Part shown: positions 40,079-48,428 of the stretch, piece after piece
How the letters are laid out: each line of letters begins with the position of its first letter
Numbering within the stretch: position 1 is the first letter of the stretch
Origin: Hymenobacter latericoloratus
Lineage (GTDB): Bacteria > Bacteroidota > Bacteroidia > Cytophagales > Hymenobacteraceae
Direction: 5' to 3'
DNA length: 64,000 nucleotides
Assembly (NCBI RefSeq): GCF_014199535.1
Contig: NZ_JACHNV010000001.1
Span: 682,001-746,000, forward strand
Notes under the pieces: model-generated
What the model saw: only the letters and a program-made list of their open reading frames with translations
Databases searched by the model: none
What the model was told of the DNA's origin: nothing
Program-made: the position numbers and the translations under genes

Positions 40079-40912
40079 ATGGAAAATCTGAGTGTCGTTC
40101 GTCGCCAGCGTCTGAAGCTGCGTACCCGCCGGATGGCGCGGCGGGTACTGCCCTTCGTGGCCTCGCTGTTTCTGGCTACGCCGCTGGCTGCTCCGGTAGC
40201 AAAGTCAAAAGCTGCCACCACCAACCACCAGGCGCGGCTGGTAGCGGCCCCGGTAGTTGCGCCGGCCACGCTGTACAACCAGCGCCTGCACGACTTATAC
40301 CGGGAACTGGGGGTAGAGCAGCAGGGCCTGCGCTATGAAGTGTTCGAAAAGGCCATGACCGGCTACCTTAACCTGGAAAGCGAGGGTAAGCTCAGCGGCA
40401 AGCAGCTGCTGACCGTGGTCGATTTCGAGCTGCCGTCCACCGAAAAGCGCCTGTGGGTGCTGGATCTGGCCGCCCGGCAAGTGAAGTTTCATACGCTGGT
40501 AGCCCACGGCCACAACTCCGGCGAGAATATGGCGACCAACTTCTCCAACGAAAACGAATCGAACATGAGCAGCCTGGGTTTCTACGTGACCCAGGGCGAG
40601 TACCAGGGCAAGCACGGCCGTTCCCTGAAGCTGCAGGGCCTCGACGAGGGCTTCAATACCAATGCCTTCTCGCGTGCTGTGGTAATGCACGGGGCTGATT
40701 ACGTGAGTGAGGATTTCATCCGGCAGTACGGCCGCCTGGGCCGTAGCCTGGGCTGCCCCGCGCTGCCCATGGATCAGAAAGACGCTATTATTGAGGCGGT
40801 GGAAGGGCAAACCTGCTTGTTCCTGAACGGCCCTGATGCGCAGTATTCCTCGAAGTACCTGAACCAGGACGTAGCCATGAGCAAACTGCTCGGCCAAACG
40901 CAGCTGATTTAA
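40079..40912 (+). CDS. L,D-transpeptidase-family (YkuD-like) secreted protein
   Basis: 277 residues from the ATG at 40079; a GTG two codons upstream is possible. Basic N-terminus and a hydrophobic signal segment (MARRVLPFVASLFLATPLAAP). The core has the same order of motifs as the protein at 32226: MTGYLNLESEGKL, LWVLDLAARQVKFHTLVAHG, SLGFYVTQGEYQGKHGRSLKLQGLD, VVMHGADYVS and SLGCPALPMDQ with the catalytic Cys. No lipobox, so secreted rather than lipid-anchored. The two are paralogues about 7 kb apart. A terminator follows. Confidence 0.82.
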   Translation: MENLSVVRRQRLKLRTRRMARRVLPFVASLFLATPLAAPVAKSKAATTNHQARLVAAPVVAPATLYNQRLHDLYRELGVEQQGLRYEVFEKAMTGYLNLESEGKLSGKQLLTVVDFELPSTEKRLWVLDLAARQVKFHTLVAHGHNSGENMATNFSNENESNMSSLGFYVTQGEYQGKHGRSLKLQGLDEGFNTNAFSRAVVMHGADYVSEDFIRQYGRLGRSLGCPALPMDQKDAIIEAVEGQTCLFLNGPDAQYSSKYLNQDVAMSKLLGQTQLI

Positions 40913-40933
40913 GGTTGCATAACCTGAACGCCC

Positions 40934-40963
40934 AAGCCCGCCCGGTAACCCGGGCGGGCTTTT
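40934..40963 (+). terminator. Terminator after the second L,D-transpeptidase-family gene
   Basis: Perfect 12-bp stem AAGCCCGCCCGG / CCGGGCGGGCTT around TAAC, followed by TTTGG. T-run is short on both strands. Confidence 0.8.
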
Positions 40964-40984
40964 GGTTGCTGACTGGGGTAGTAT

Positions 40985-42052
40985 TTACAGCTTCACGCCA
41001 AACTTGGCGCCTACTGTTTCCAGATCTTGCAGCACGGGCTCCAGCAGCGGAATACCCTCCAGCAGCCGGTGCCCCGACATTTCCCGCTCCGGGTCGCCGG
41101 GGATGAGCACGTGCTGGCCTTCGGTGGCGCGGGCGCTACGGAAGGTGGTAATCCAGTTGTCCATGTGGGCTTTGAACTCGGCGGCCGGGCGGAAAGCGTC
41201 CACGCGCATCGCCCCGAAGAAGTGGCCCAGACCCTCGCCCACGGGGTTAGCCGAAGGCTGCAGAAACGCTACGAAGGGCGGCACCCAGGGCCCATAGTTG
41301 GCCCCGCTGAGCACGGCCGAAAAGATATCGACTACGGCGCCCAGGCCGTAGCCTTTGTGCGAGCCGGTGGCCCCCCCGAGGGGTAGCAGAGCGCCGCCAT
41401 TTTTCACCGCATTGGGGTCGGTGGAGCCTACCCCGGCCGGGTCCTGGGCCCAGCCCTCAGGAATGGGCAGGTTCTTGCGCTGGGCAATTTCGAGCTTGCC
41501 GTTGGCGGCGGTGGTGGTAGCCATATCCAGCACGAAGTCGGGCTGCTCGCCGGCGGGCACCGCCACGGCAATAGGATTGGTACCGAGCAAACGCTCCAGG
41601 GAGTAGGTAGGCGCCACCAGCGGCGAGGCATTGGTCATCGCCACCCCAATCATGTCGTGGGCCAGGGCCTTCATGGCGTGGTAGCCGGCAATACCGAAGT
41701 GGTTGGAATTTTTCACCGCTACCCACCCCGTGCCTACCTGCCGGGCCTTCTCTAGGGCTACCTGCATGGCCTTCGGGCCCACTACCAGGCCCAGGCCCCC
41801 GTCGCCGTCCACTACGGCGGTGCTGGGCGTCTCGTAGGTAACGCCCACGCGGGGGGTAGCATTGATGCGGCCGGCTTCCCAGAGCCGCACGTACCCGATC
41901 AGGCGGGCCACGCCGTGCGAGTCAATGCCGCGCAAATCGGCGGAGAGCAGGGTTTCGGTGGCCAGGATGGCATCTTCGTCGGAGCAGCCAAGGCCTTTGA
42001 AAACCGACTCCGTGAAGGTGAAAAGCTGAGTATAGGGAAGGGTTGTCGTCAT
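40985..42052 (-). CDS. Ldh family NAD(P)-dependent oxidoreductase
   Basis: 355 residues from the ATG at 42052 (MTTTLPYTQLFTFTESVFKG); the preceding 19 codons are unlike the family. Malate/L-lactate dehydrogenase type 2 family (PF02615): LLSADLRGIDSHGVARL, VDGDGGLGLVVGPKAM, VAVKNSNHFGIAGYHAM with the catalytic-site His, TNPIAVAVPAG and GSHKGYGLGAVVDIFSAVLSG. Members reduce 2-oxo acids such as pyruvate, oxaloacetate or ureidoglycolate relatives; the substrate cannot be read off here. Upstream of it on the same strand, 95 bases away, lies the ppx/gppA gene. Confidence 0.9.
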   Translation of the reverse strand: MTTTLPYTQLFTFTESVFKGLGCSDEDAILATETLLSADLRGIDSHGVARLIGYVRLWEAGRINATPRVGVTYETPSTAVVDGDGGLGLVVGPKAMQVALEKARQVGTGWVAVKNSNHFGIAGYHAMKALAHDMIGVAMTNASPLVAPTYSLERLLGTNPIAVAVPAGEQPDFVLDMATTTAANGKLEIAQRKNLPIPEGWAQDPAGVGSTDPNAVKNGGALLPLGGATGSHKGYGLGAVVDIFSAVLSGANYGPWVPPFVAFLQPSANPVGEGLGHFFGAMRVDAFRPAAEFKAHMDNWITTFRSARATEGQHVLIPGDPEREMSGHRLLEGIPLLEPVLQDLETVGAKFGVKL

Positions 42053-42147
42053 GAGCAAGGGGTAGGGGCCGCGCGGCCACGTACGTCGGGAAGCTGCCCG
42101 CACCGCCACTTGGTGGCACAGGCTCCAGCAGGGCTACCTGGGAGGAA

Positions 42148-43089
42148 TTACTGCTCCAGCATTTCGGCCAGCAGCCCCTCTTTGAGCGCGTAGGCCGAGG
42201 TTTGAAGGTGGGTGATGCCGGTGATGCGTAGCACGAAGTCAATCAGCACGGAGGCCACGACCAGCATATCAGCGCGCATGGGCAGGATGCCCGGCAGGGC
42301 CACACGCTGCGCATGGGTGAGGCTAAGCAGCTGCTGGTAGCTGGTTTGAAAGCTACTGAGGGCCAGTTCTGTGCTGGGCGGCAGCTCGGCTTCGGTGCGC
42401 AGTTGGCCCAGTTGCATATCGGCCAGGCTATCGAAGGAGCCCGAGGCGCCTACCACGCCCACCGGCCGGAACTCCTGCACGGCGGCGGCCAGCGGGGCCA
42501 GCACTTCCGCCAGGTACTGCTGCTCGGCCGCCACCGCTTCCGGTGGGAATACGCCGCTGGGGTCCGGAAAAAACTTGTCGAGCAGGCGCTGGGCGCCAAT
42601 TTCAAAGCTTTGCTTCCAGAAGATGGTGGTGGCATCGGCGATAATAAACTCTACGGAGCCGCCGCCGATGTCCATAATCAGGTGGGGCTGGGCGCCCAGT
42701 GGCACGGCCCGCCGCACCCCTTTGGCAATCAACTCCGCTTCCCGCTCTCCCGGAATCACCTCCACCCGAATACCGGTTTGCTCGAAGATGGCCTGGGCCA
42801 GGGCCGGGCCGTTGCGCGTGACGCGCATGGCGCTGGTAGCGGTAGCCCGCACGTCCGTGACCTGGTGCAGCTCAATTTCCTCCTTAAAGCCCACCAGCGT
42901 GTGCAGCGCCCGCTCAAAAGCCGCCGGCGCAATTTCGCCCTTGCTGATGCCGCCTTCCCCCAAACGCACGCCTACCTTAGTGCGCAGCAGCGTAACGGGC
43001 TGCTGGTGGCTGGGCTCGGGCAGCTCCACAATCAGCAGGTGAAACGTATTCGTGCCCATATCAATCAGGGCCAGACGACGGTGGCGCAT
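42148..43089 (-). CDS. Ppx/GppA family exopolyphosphatase
   Basis: 313 residues. Actin-like ATPase fold phosphatase that degrades polyphosphate or pppGpp. Phosphate-1 loop IDMGTNTFHLLIVE, GEGGISKGEIAP, ATATSAMRVTRNG, catalytic region EVIPGEREAELIAKGVRRAV, phosphate-2 loop MDIGGGSVEFIIAD and VGASGSFDSLADM. The short form lacks the C-terminal HD-like extension of E. coli Ppx/GppA, as is common in Bacteroidota. Which substrate is used is undecided. Confidence 0.9.
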   Translation of the reverse strand: MRHRRLALIDMGTNTFHLLIVELPEPSHQQPVTLLRTKVGVRLGEGGISKGEIAPAAFERALHTLVGFKEEIELHQVTDVRATATSAMRVTRNGPALAQAIFEQTGIRVEVIPGEREAELIAKGVRRAVPLGAQPHLIMDIGGGSVEFIIADATTIFWKQSFEIGAQRLLDKFFPDPSGVFPPEAVAAEQQYLAEVLAPLAAAVQEFRPVGVVGASGSFDSLADMQLGQLRTEAELPPSTELALSSFQTSYQQLLSLTHAQRVALPGILPMRADMLVVASVLIDFVLRITGITHLQTSAYALKEGLLAEMLEQ

Positions 43090-43159
43090 AGAGTTAAGGG
43101 TGATTTAAGTGAAGAAGTGAAGAGGTAATGAGGTAATGGGGTGAAAAGTGACAGGTGAC

Positions 43160-43348
43160 GGGACAGGTAACAGGTGACCAGCAGAACGCCATGCTGAGCC
43201 GGAGGCGAAGCATCTCGCGTGCTGACGTTGCCAAAGTATCTACTCCGTTCTACCTGAGGAGAAGGAGCCGGGGGGCGGTTCACCGAGGCGAGCAAGATTC
43301 CTCGACAAGCTCGGCATGACGTTCTGCTGGTCACCTGTTACCTGTCCC
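43160..43348. repeat. Inverted-repeat element (MITE-like or dispersed intergenic repeat)
   Basis: A perfect 29-base inverted pair at 43160-43188 and 43320-43348, extending inward with two mismatches (CATGCTGAGC against GCTCGGCATG). Outside it both flanks keep weaker inverted similarity made of GGTGA/GGTAA units (43120-43159 against 43350-43380). The 131-base interior has no frame. A related shorter element is at 51005-51110. It lies between the ppx/gppA and rlmI-like genes. Confidence 0.75.
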
Positions 43349-43382
43349 GATTCACCTGTCACCCCATCACCTCTTCACCCCA

Positions 43383-44267
43383 TCAAACCGCAAACCGGCA
43401 GAAAGTACCGAGCGGCAGCTTGCGGGCGGCTTTATCGTGCAGATAGATTTCCCCGATTTCACGGCTTTGGCGGGCCTGCGGGAAGATTTCGTGGATCAGG
43501 TTTTCCAGAATCAGGGCCGAGAAGCCCAGGGAGTAGAGGTTGATGAGAAAGAAGTGGTCCTCGGGGTCGAGCAGCTCCTTGCAGAGCTTGAGCATTTCGT
43601 TGAGCTCATCTTCCAGCTGCCACTTCTCGCCGTTGGGGCCGCGGCCGTAAGCGGGCGGGTCGAGGATGAGGCCCTGGTACTTGCTGCCGCGTTTTACCTC
43701 GCGCCGCACGTACTTCATGGCGTCCTCTACCAGCCAGCGTACGCCATCCAGGTTAGAAGCCTCCATGTTGTCGCGGGCCCAGAAGTTTACCTGCTTTACG
43801 GAGTCGAGGTGAGTGACGTCGGCGCCGGCGGCGCGGGCGGCCAGGGTGGCCGCGCCAGTGTAGGCAAACAGGTTCAGCACCCGCGGCTGGGTAGCGCGGC
43901 GTTGGCGCGTCTGGTTATAGATGAACTGCCAGTTGGGGTCCTGCTCCGGAAACAGGCCGACGTGCTTAAACGACGACATGCCCAATCGGAACCGCAGCTT
44001 CAGCCCGTCGGGCCGCTCGTAGCCGATAACCCACTGCTCGGGCGTGCCCGGTTTGATTTTCCACTGGCCGCGCTCCTGGCTGCCCTTCTCGCGGGTGAAA
44101 ATGGCGTTGGCCCGCTGCCACTCCGAGGCGGGCAGGTGCGGGTCCCAGATGGCCTGGGGCTCGGGGCGCGCCAGAATGTGTTTGCCGAAGCGCTCCAGCT
44201 TCTCAAAGTTGCCGGCGTCAATCAGCTCGTAGTCGGCCCAGGGGCTGGTGGTGAGGAACGTGTACAT
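43383..44267 (-). CDS. RlmI/RlmK-like class I SAM-dependent rRNA methyltransferase
   Basis: 294 residues from the ATG at 44267 (MYTFLTTSPWADYELIDAGN); the longer frame upstream has no conserved residues and covers the promoter. SAM-binding fold: VLNLFAYTGAATLAARAAGADVTHLDSVKQ, then LILDPPAYGRGPNGEKW, the DPPxxG catalytic-site motif of this family, and HFFLINLYSLGFSALI. Lacks the N-terminal PUA domain of RlmI, as in the short homologues. Likely methylates cytosine C5 of 23S rRNA or a related target; the exact position is not predictable. Confidence 0.85.
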   Translation of the reverse strand: MYTFLTTSPWADYELIDAGNFEKLERFGKHILARPEPQAIWDPHLPASEWQRANAIFTREKGSQERGQWKIKPGTPEQWVIGYERPDGLKLRFRLGMSSFKHVGLFPEQDPNWQFIYNQTRQRRATQPRVLNLFAYTGAATLAARAAGADVTHLDSVKQVNFWARDNMEASNLDGVRWLVEDAMKYVRREVKRGSKYQGLILDPPAYGRGPNGEKWQLEDELNEMLKLCKELLDPEDHFFLINLYSLGFSALILENLIHEIFPQARQSREIGEIYLHDKAARKLPLGTFCRFAV

Positions 44268-44686
44268 AGAACTACCTTTACGCTGCCCGTGGGGGCAGGC
44301 AGGCAAAGGTACGGTATGGCACAGTCTCGGTCGGCACCGTATCTTGAAGGGGAAGATAATGCAGGAGCAAGATGCCACACGAAATCAACCGAATTACCGG
44401 CCAGCTGCCGGGGTAGGCTTCCAGCCATGCAGGCGGCCTACCCCCCGCGCCCCTATGAACCTCTTCTGGCAACTACGGCCGGAACTTCCGCAAAGCTACC
44501 GCCAGTTCCCGGCCACCAGCAAAATCCACCGGACCCCGCGCCGGGCAGCTTCCCGAAGCGGCCGGAATAGCCCTTACGTTTCGCTGTACGGGCTGCTGCA
44601 TGGTCTGGTGCAGCCTTATCTTTACTCCGCCGGCCAGGTAGCGCTGCTGCGCAAGTTTCTCTAACCTCCTTTTGCTTTCCTCCCCC
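44268..44686. other. Gene-poor stretch with a doubtful small frame
   Basis: Between the rlmI-like gene and dapF. A plus-strand frame 44455-44664 (69 codons, MNLFWQLRPELPQSYRQF...) could be a small basic protein but has no family resemblance and no clear promoter. The minus-strand promoter of the methyltransferase lies at 44304-44311. Confidence 0.3.
44304..44311 (-). promoter_or_regulatory. -7 box for the rlmI-like gene (minus strand)
   Basis: Minus strand reads TACCTTTG, 36 bases upstream of the ATG. No clear -33 box at the proper distance. Confidence 0.4.
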
Positions 44687-45496
44687 GTGACGCTTTCTTT
44701 TTACAAATACCAAGGCACCGGCAACGACTTCGTGATGGTGGACGACCGCGCCCATCAGTTCGATGAGCATAACCACCAGCTCGTGCGCTTCCTCTGCGAC
44801 CGGCGCCGCGGCATTGGGGCCGATGGCCTGATTTTGCTGCGCCAGCACCAGCACTACGATTTCGAGATGGTGTACTTCAACGCCGATGGCTACCTGGGCT
44901 CCATGTGCGGCAACGGCGGCCGTTGCACCGTGGCCTTTGCCAAGCAGCTGGGGGTAGTAAAAGACACTACCCGCTTCCTGGCCGCTGACGGCCCCCACGA
45001 CGCCCGCGTAGATGCCGACGGCACCGTGCACCTGCGCATGCAGGACGTCATCGGGCAGCAGGAAGTAGAAGAGTACGGCGTGTTTCTCGATACCGGCTCG
45101 CCCCATCTTGTGCGCTTCCAGCCCGCCAGCACCCTGGCCGAGCTGAACGTATTTACCGAAGGCCGGGCCATTCGCTACAACGAGCGGTTCCGGGAGAAAG
45201 GCACCAACATCAACTTCGTGGAAGCTCCCGCTACCCCCGGCCAGCCCTGGCAGGTGCGCACCTATGAGCGGGGGGTAGAAGACGAAACCCTGAGCTGCGG
45301 CACCGGCGTCACGGCCGTGGCCCTGGCGGCTTCGCGGCGCGGCGCTACCAGCCCCGTACACCTACGTACTCCCGGCGGCGACCTGCGCGTGTCCTTCGAG
45401 GCCAACCCCGACGGCTCTTTCTCCAACATCTTCCTCAGCGGCCCCGCCACCCGGGTCTTCGATGGCAAAATAGAGGTAGCCGACCGGACGAAGTAA
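44687..45496 (+). CDS. dapF: Diaminopimelate epimerase
   Basis: 269 residues from a GTG at 44687 (translated MTLSFYKYQGTGNDFVMVDD); a TTG five codons upstream is less likely. Converts LL- to meso-diaminopimelate for lysine and peptidoglycan synthesis. Both catalytic cysteines are present: Cys 74 in MCGNGGRC and Cys 204 in TLSCGTGVTA. Substrate-contact motif GTGNDF and GIGADGL are intact. Terminator follows within 20 bases. Confidence 0.95.
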   Translation: MTLSFYKYQGTGNDFVMVDDRAHQFDEHNHQLVRFLCDRRRGIGADGLILLRQHQHYDFEMVYFNADGYLGSMCGNGGRCTVAFAKQLGVVKDTTRFLAADGPHDARVDADGTVHLRMQDVIGQQEVEEYGVFLDTGSPHLVRFQPASTLAELNVFTEGRAIRYNERFREKGTNINFVEAPATPGQPWQVRTYERGVEDETLSCGTGVTAVALAASRRGATSPVHLRTPGGDLRVSFEANPDGSFSNIFLSGPATRVFDGKIEVADRTK

Positions 45497-45514
45497 TTAT
45501 CATTCCGAGCACAG

Positions 45515-45565
45515 CAAGGAACCTGGGTTAGTCGCTTCTCGCGGAACCAGGTTCCTTGTTTTTTC
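45515..45565 (+). terminator. Terminator of dapF
   Basis: Perfect 12-bp stem CAAGGAACCTGG (45515-45526) / CCAGGTTCCTTG (45547-45558), 20-base loop, followed by TTTTTT. The sequence before it (TCATTCCGAGC) resembles the start of the dispersed repeats at 43160 and 51005. Confidence 0.85.
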
Positions 45566-45604
45566 TACCCCACTACTCAGGCAAAAGCTACGAGCGCTGC
45601 TTAG

Positions 45605-46417
45605 CTAACTTGGCGGCGCCTTGCTAAAAGTCTTCAGACGGATGGGTATTCCCAAGGTGGCGCTAAAGCCCGACCCACGCACGCGCAGGGTAGTAGCACC
45701 CCGTTGCGCGTTGTACTGATACGCCACCGGCACCAGCACCATATCCGTCAGGCCCTGCGTGTAGTACACGCTCAGGTTGAGGCGCTCCTTGCCTAGCCGG
45801 TAGAAGCGGGCTGTTACGCCGCCTATCAGGAAACCGCCCCATTTACGTTTTACGATAGGTGTTTCCTTGAATTCGATAGTATCATAGAAAAGTCCTCCAG
45901 TTCCCAGTTGGCCGCAGTCAAGGCAGTTGTTGCCAATGCGATTCAAGCCTCCACCTAGCACTGCCTCCAGCCGGAAGCTGGCAAGGTAGGTGTGCCGGAT
46001 GGTATCGATTTGCCTGATATTATACTCTCTGAAAGTTCTGCTGACCAGCAGGGGTAGCTGATGCATATACAAGCTGGCGCCTTGGCCCTTCCACTCCCCA
46101 TGATACGGATTGACGGTGTACTGCTGCGGCATTTGCAGGCTATACGCCCAGGCCAAGGCGCTGCCACTATAACCTGTGGAAATGCCCCACTTCTCCCGCA
46201 ACTGCAGGCGCAACATTAGCACACCCTGCTCGTCGAAGCTCATGTCCTTCAACGTGCTGTACGGTTTGAAAGGCAAGCGGCTTTTATCAAAGTAGACTCC
46301 TTCGGCGGCATTATGGCTGGCCCCTACTTTCAGATCGAGGTATAATTTGCTTTGCGCCCATCCTTTGTAGGGTGATAATAAGATACAGATAACCAAGAGA
46401 TAATACAGATGCTTCAT
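45605..46417 (-). CDS. Uncharacterised beta-barrel-like envelope protein
   Basis: 270 residues. Signal peptide (YYLLVICILLSPYKGWAQ). The mature part alternates hydrophobic and polar residues in strands, e.g. LYLDLKVGASHNAAEG, LMLRLQLREKWGISTGYSG, LASFRLEAVLGGGLNRIG, LNLSVYYTQGLTDMVLVPVAYQY, SGFSATLGIPIRL, which suggests a PorT/OmpA-like outer-membrane barrel. It contains a CLDCG stretch. Less GC-rich than its neighbours. Not recognised beyond the barrel look. Confidence 0.6.
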   Translation of the reverse strand: MKHLYYLLVICILLSPYKGWAQSKLYLDLKVGASHNAAEGVYFDKSRLPFKPYSTLKDMSFDEQGVLMLRLQLREKWGISTGYSGSALAWAYSLQMPQQYTVNPYHGEWKGQGASLYMHQLPLLVSRTFREYNIRQIDTIRHTYLASFRLEAVLGGGLNRIGNNCLDCGQLGTGGLFYDTIEFKETPIVKRKWGGFLIGGVTARFYRLGKERLNLSVYYTQGLTDMVLVPVAYQYNAQRGATTLRVRGSGFSATLGIPIRLKTFSKAPPS

Positions 46418-46525
46418 GAGAGTGTGAGTAGATAAGTAGGATGAAGTAAGGGATGCTTATATATAATCTATCAACGAAACGGAATACACCAGAAATCTAG
46501 TATACTGTACTGGCGAAGTTCTCCT

Positions 46526-46575
46526 AAAAAAAAGATAGCGCCGCAGGCCCGCTTGGACTTGTGGCGCTGTCTTTT
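46526..46575 (-). terminator. Terminator of the aldo/keto reductase gene (minus strand)
   Basis: On the minus strand AAAAGACAGCGCC pairs with GGCGCTATCTTTT (one mismatch), then TTTTAGG. The loop is 20 bases. Confidence 0.8.
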
Positions 46576-46590
46576 CCAGGGGATAGATAA

Positions 46591-47610
46591 CTACAGCTGC
46601 CGGTCGCCTTTGGTGAAGTCCAGCATCCAGCCGGGGTACTCGGGGGCCAGTTTGCTTACTTCATCCAGCTGCTGCAGCTCCTCGGGTGTTAGCTGCACAT
46701 CTACGGCCTTGAGGTTATCTTCCAGCTGGTTTATCTTCTTAGCCCCAATGATGACACTGCTTACCACCGGTTGGTGCAGCAGCCAGGCCAGCGCCAGCTG
46801 GGCCACCGTGGCGCCTTTGGCCTCGGCCATGGGCCGAAGCGCATCAATAATATCGAAGGCTTTCTCTTTGTCAACGGGCGGAAAGTCGAAGTTCACGCGG
46901 CGGGCGCCTTCTTCGTTCTGGTTTTCACGAGTGTATTTGCCGCTGAGAAAACCACCGGCCAACGGGCTCCACACCAGCAGCCCTACCTTTTGGTCCTGCA
47001 GCAAGGGCACCAGCTCCCGCTCCAGGTCGCGGCCCGCAACGGTGTAGTAAGCCTGCAACGACACGTACTTCTCCACGTGGTTGTAAGTGGAATAGCTCAG
47101 CGCCTTCATCAGCTGCCAGGCCGCTACGTTGCTGGCCCCGATGTAGCGCACTTTGCCGCTGCGCACCAAGTCGTCGAGGGCGCGCAGGGTTTCCTCCAGG
47201 GGCGTCAGTGGGTCGTAGCTGTGGGTTTGGTATAGGTCGATGTAGTCGGTTTTCAGTCGGCGCAGGCTGTCATCCACCTGCTGAAAAATGTGCTTGCGGG
47301 TCAGGCCAGCATCGTTGGGGCCTTCGCCCATTTTACCGCGCACTTTGGTGGCCAGCACCACATCGTGCCGCGAAATGCCCAAGTTGTGCAAAGCCTGGCC
47401 CGTCAGCTCCTCCGACAAGCCCTCGGAGTACACGTTGGCCGTGTCAATAAAGTTGATGCCGGCGTCGAGGGAACGTTTTACCAGCTTATCAACGGCTGGC
47501 TGATCCAGGGAACCCATGGCGGCGGCCCAGCCTCTGCCACCAAACGTCATGGTGCCCAGGCACAGCTCCGATACCTTCAGGCCGGTAGTACCCAGCAAAT
47601 TGTATTTCAT
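46591..47610 (-). CDS. Aldo/keto reductase
   Basis: 339 residues from the ATG at 47610 (MKYNLLGTTGLKVSELCLGT); upstream in-frame codons are not family-like. NADPH-dependent barrel enzyme of the YhdN/Tas-like group: catalytic Asp and Tyr in GINFIDTANVYSEG, Lys in VVLATKVRGKMG, His in IDLYQTHSYDP; cofactor part WSPLAGGFLSGKY and SVIIGAKKINQLEDNL. Reduces aldehydes or ketones; substrate not predictable. Divergent from the GNAT gene. Confidence 0.92.
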   Translation of the reverse strand: MKYNLLGTTGLKVSELCLGTMTFGGRGWAAAMGSLDQPAVDKLVKRSLDAGINFIDTANVYSEGLSEELTGQALHNLGISRHDVVLATKVRGKMGEGPNDAGLTRKHIFQQVDDSLRRLKTDYIDLYQTHSYDPLTPLEETLRALDDLVRSGKVRYIGASNVAAWQLMKALSYSTYNHVEKYVSLQAYYTVAGRDLERELVPLLQDQKVGLLVWSPLAGGFLSGKYTRENQNEEGARRVNFDFPPVDKEKAFDIIDALRPMAEAKGATVAQLALAWLLHQPVVSSVIIGAKKINQLEDNLKAVDVQLTPEELQQLDEVSKLAPEYPGWMLDFTKGDRQL

Positions 47611-47690
47611 GTCAGGAAGATTTAATTGGATGATACCGGACTCAACTTCCCGGCTCAAAGGAATGTTAAGGTAAAATTTGGGCCTCTGAC

Positions 47691-47718
47691 TTGGTTTCGC
47701 GGCGAGGCCCGTAGGTTT
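47691..47718 (+). promoter_or_regulatory. Promoter of the GNAT gene
   Basis: TTG (47691-47693), 17 bases, TAGGTTTG (47711-47718), 25 bases before the ATG. Fits the relaxed Bacteroidota consensus. Confidence 0.5.
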
Positions 47719-47743
47719 GCTACCCCCACTCACGGCCTGAACC

Positions 47744-48262
47744 ATGCTTCACTCCGACCTGATTTTGCTACGCCCCCTGGAAGCCGAAGACCTCGATTTT
47801 CTGTACGCGCTGGAGAACAATCCGGCGGTGTGGGGCGTGTCCGATACGCTCGTGCCCGTGTCGCGGCATGTGCTACGACAATATCTGGACAGCGCCGCCG
47901 CCGATTTTTTTGAGGTGCGCCAGTTGCGGCTGGTTATCTGTGCGGTTGCTACTGGACAAGCCGTAGGCACGTTGGATATTTTCGGGTTTGAGCCTTTGCA
48001 CCAACGGGCCGGGGTCGGGATTACCATTCTGGCGGAATTCCGGCAAAAGGGTTACGCTCAGGCCGCTTTAAGCCTGTTGCTTTCCTACGCTCGGCAGCAA
48101 CTTCAACTTCACCAGGTTTATTGCACTATTGCGGTATCAAACGCGGCCAGTCTGCAGCTGTTTGAGGGGGTAGGATTCAGTAGGGTAGGGGTAAGAAAAG
48201 ACTGGCTACGTACTCCTGCTGGCTGGCAGGATGTTGTAGAAATGCAATATATTCTAGGCTGA
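47744..48262 (+). CDS. GNAT family N-acetyltransferase
   Basis: 172 residues. RimJ/RimL-type GNAT: LILLRPLEAEDLDFLYALENN at the start, the acetyl-CoA pyrophosphate loop in ILAEFRQKGYAQAALSLLL, VYCTIAVSNAASLQLFEGVGF near the end. Transfers acetyl groups to an amine of unknown identity (protein N-terminus, polyamine or antibiotic). Single gene, divergent from the aldo/keto reductase. Confidence 0.88.
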   Translation: MLHSDLILLRPLEAEDLDFLYALENNPAVWGVSDTLVPVSRHVLRQYLDSAAADFFEVRQLRLVICAVATGQAVGTLDIFGFEPLHQRAGVGITILAEFRQKGYAQAALSLLLSYARQQLQLHQVYCTIAVSNAASLQLFEGVGFSRVGVRKDWLRTPAGWQDVVEMQYILG

Positions 48263-48428
48263 AGTAAGAAATACATCGTAAGTTAGGCTCAACAGAGCCC
48301 AGCGCATTTAGTTAGAGCTCATCTATACCCTTTTTTTACGGGTGGCGTATGAGGGATAAACAGTAGCCTGCCATCGTGCTGTACGGTCCGGCGAAAGCGC
48401 TGCTGTTCTAACATATCATTTCGCCTTT

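Noticed and set aside
43160..43348. CRISPR array or insertion sequence
   Set aside because: The repeats are inverted, not regularly spaced direct repeats, and there is no transposase frame inside.
44455..44664. Possible small basic protein upstream of dapF
   Set aside because: No homology recalled and no clear promoter; mentioned only in the description of that stretch.
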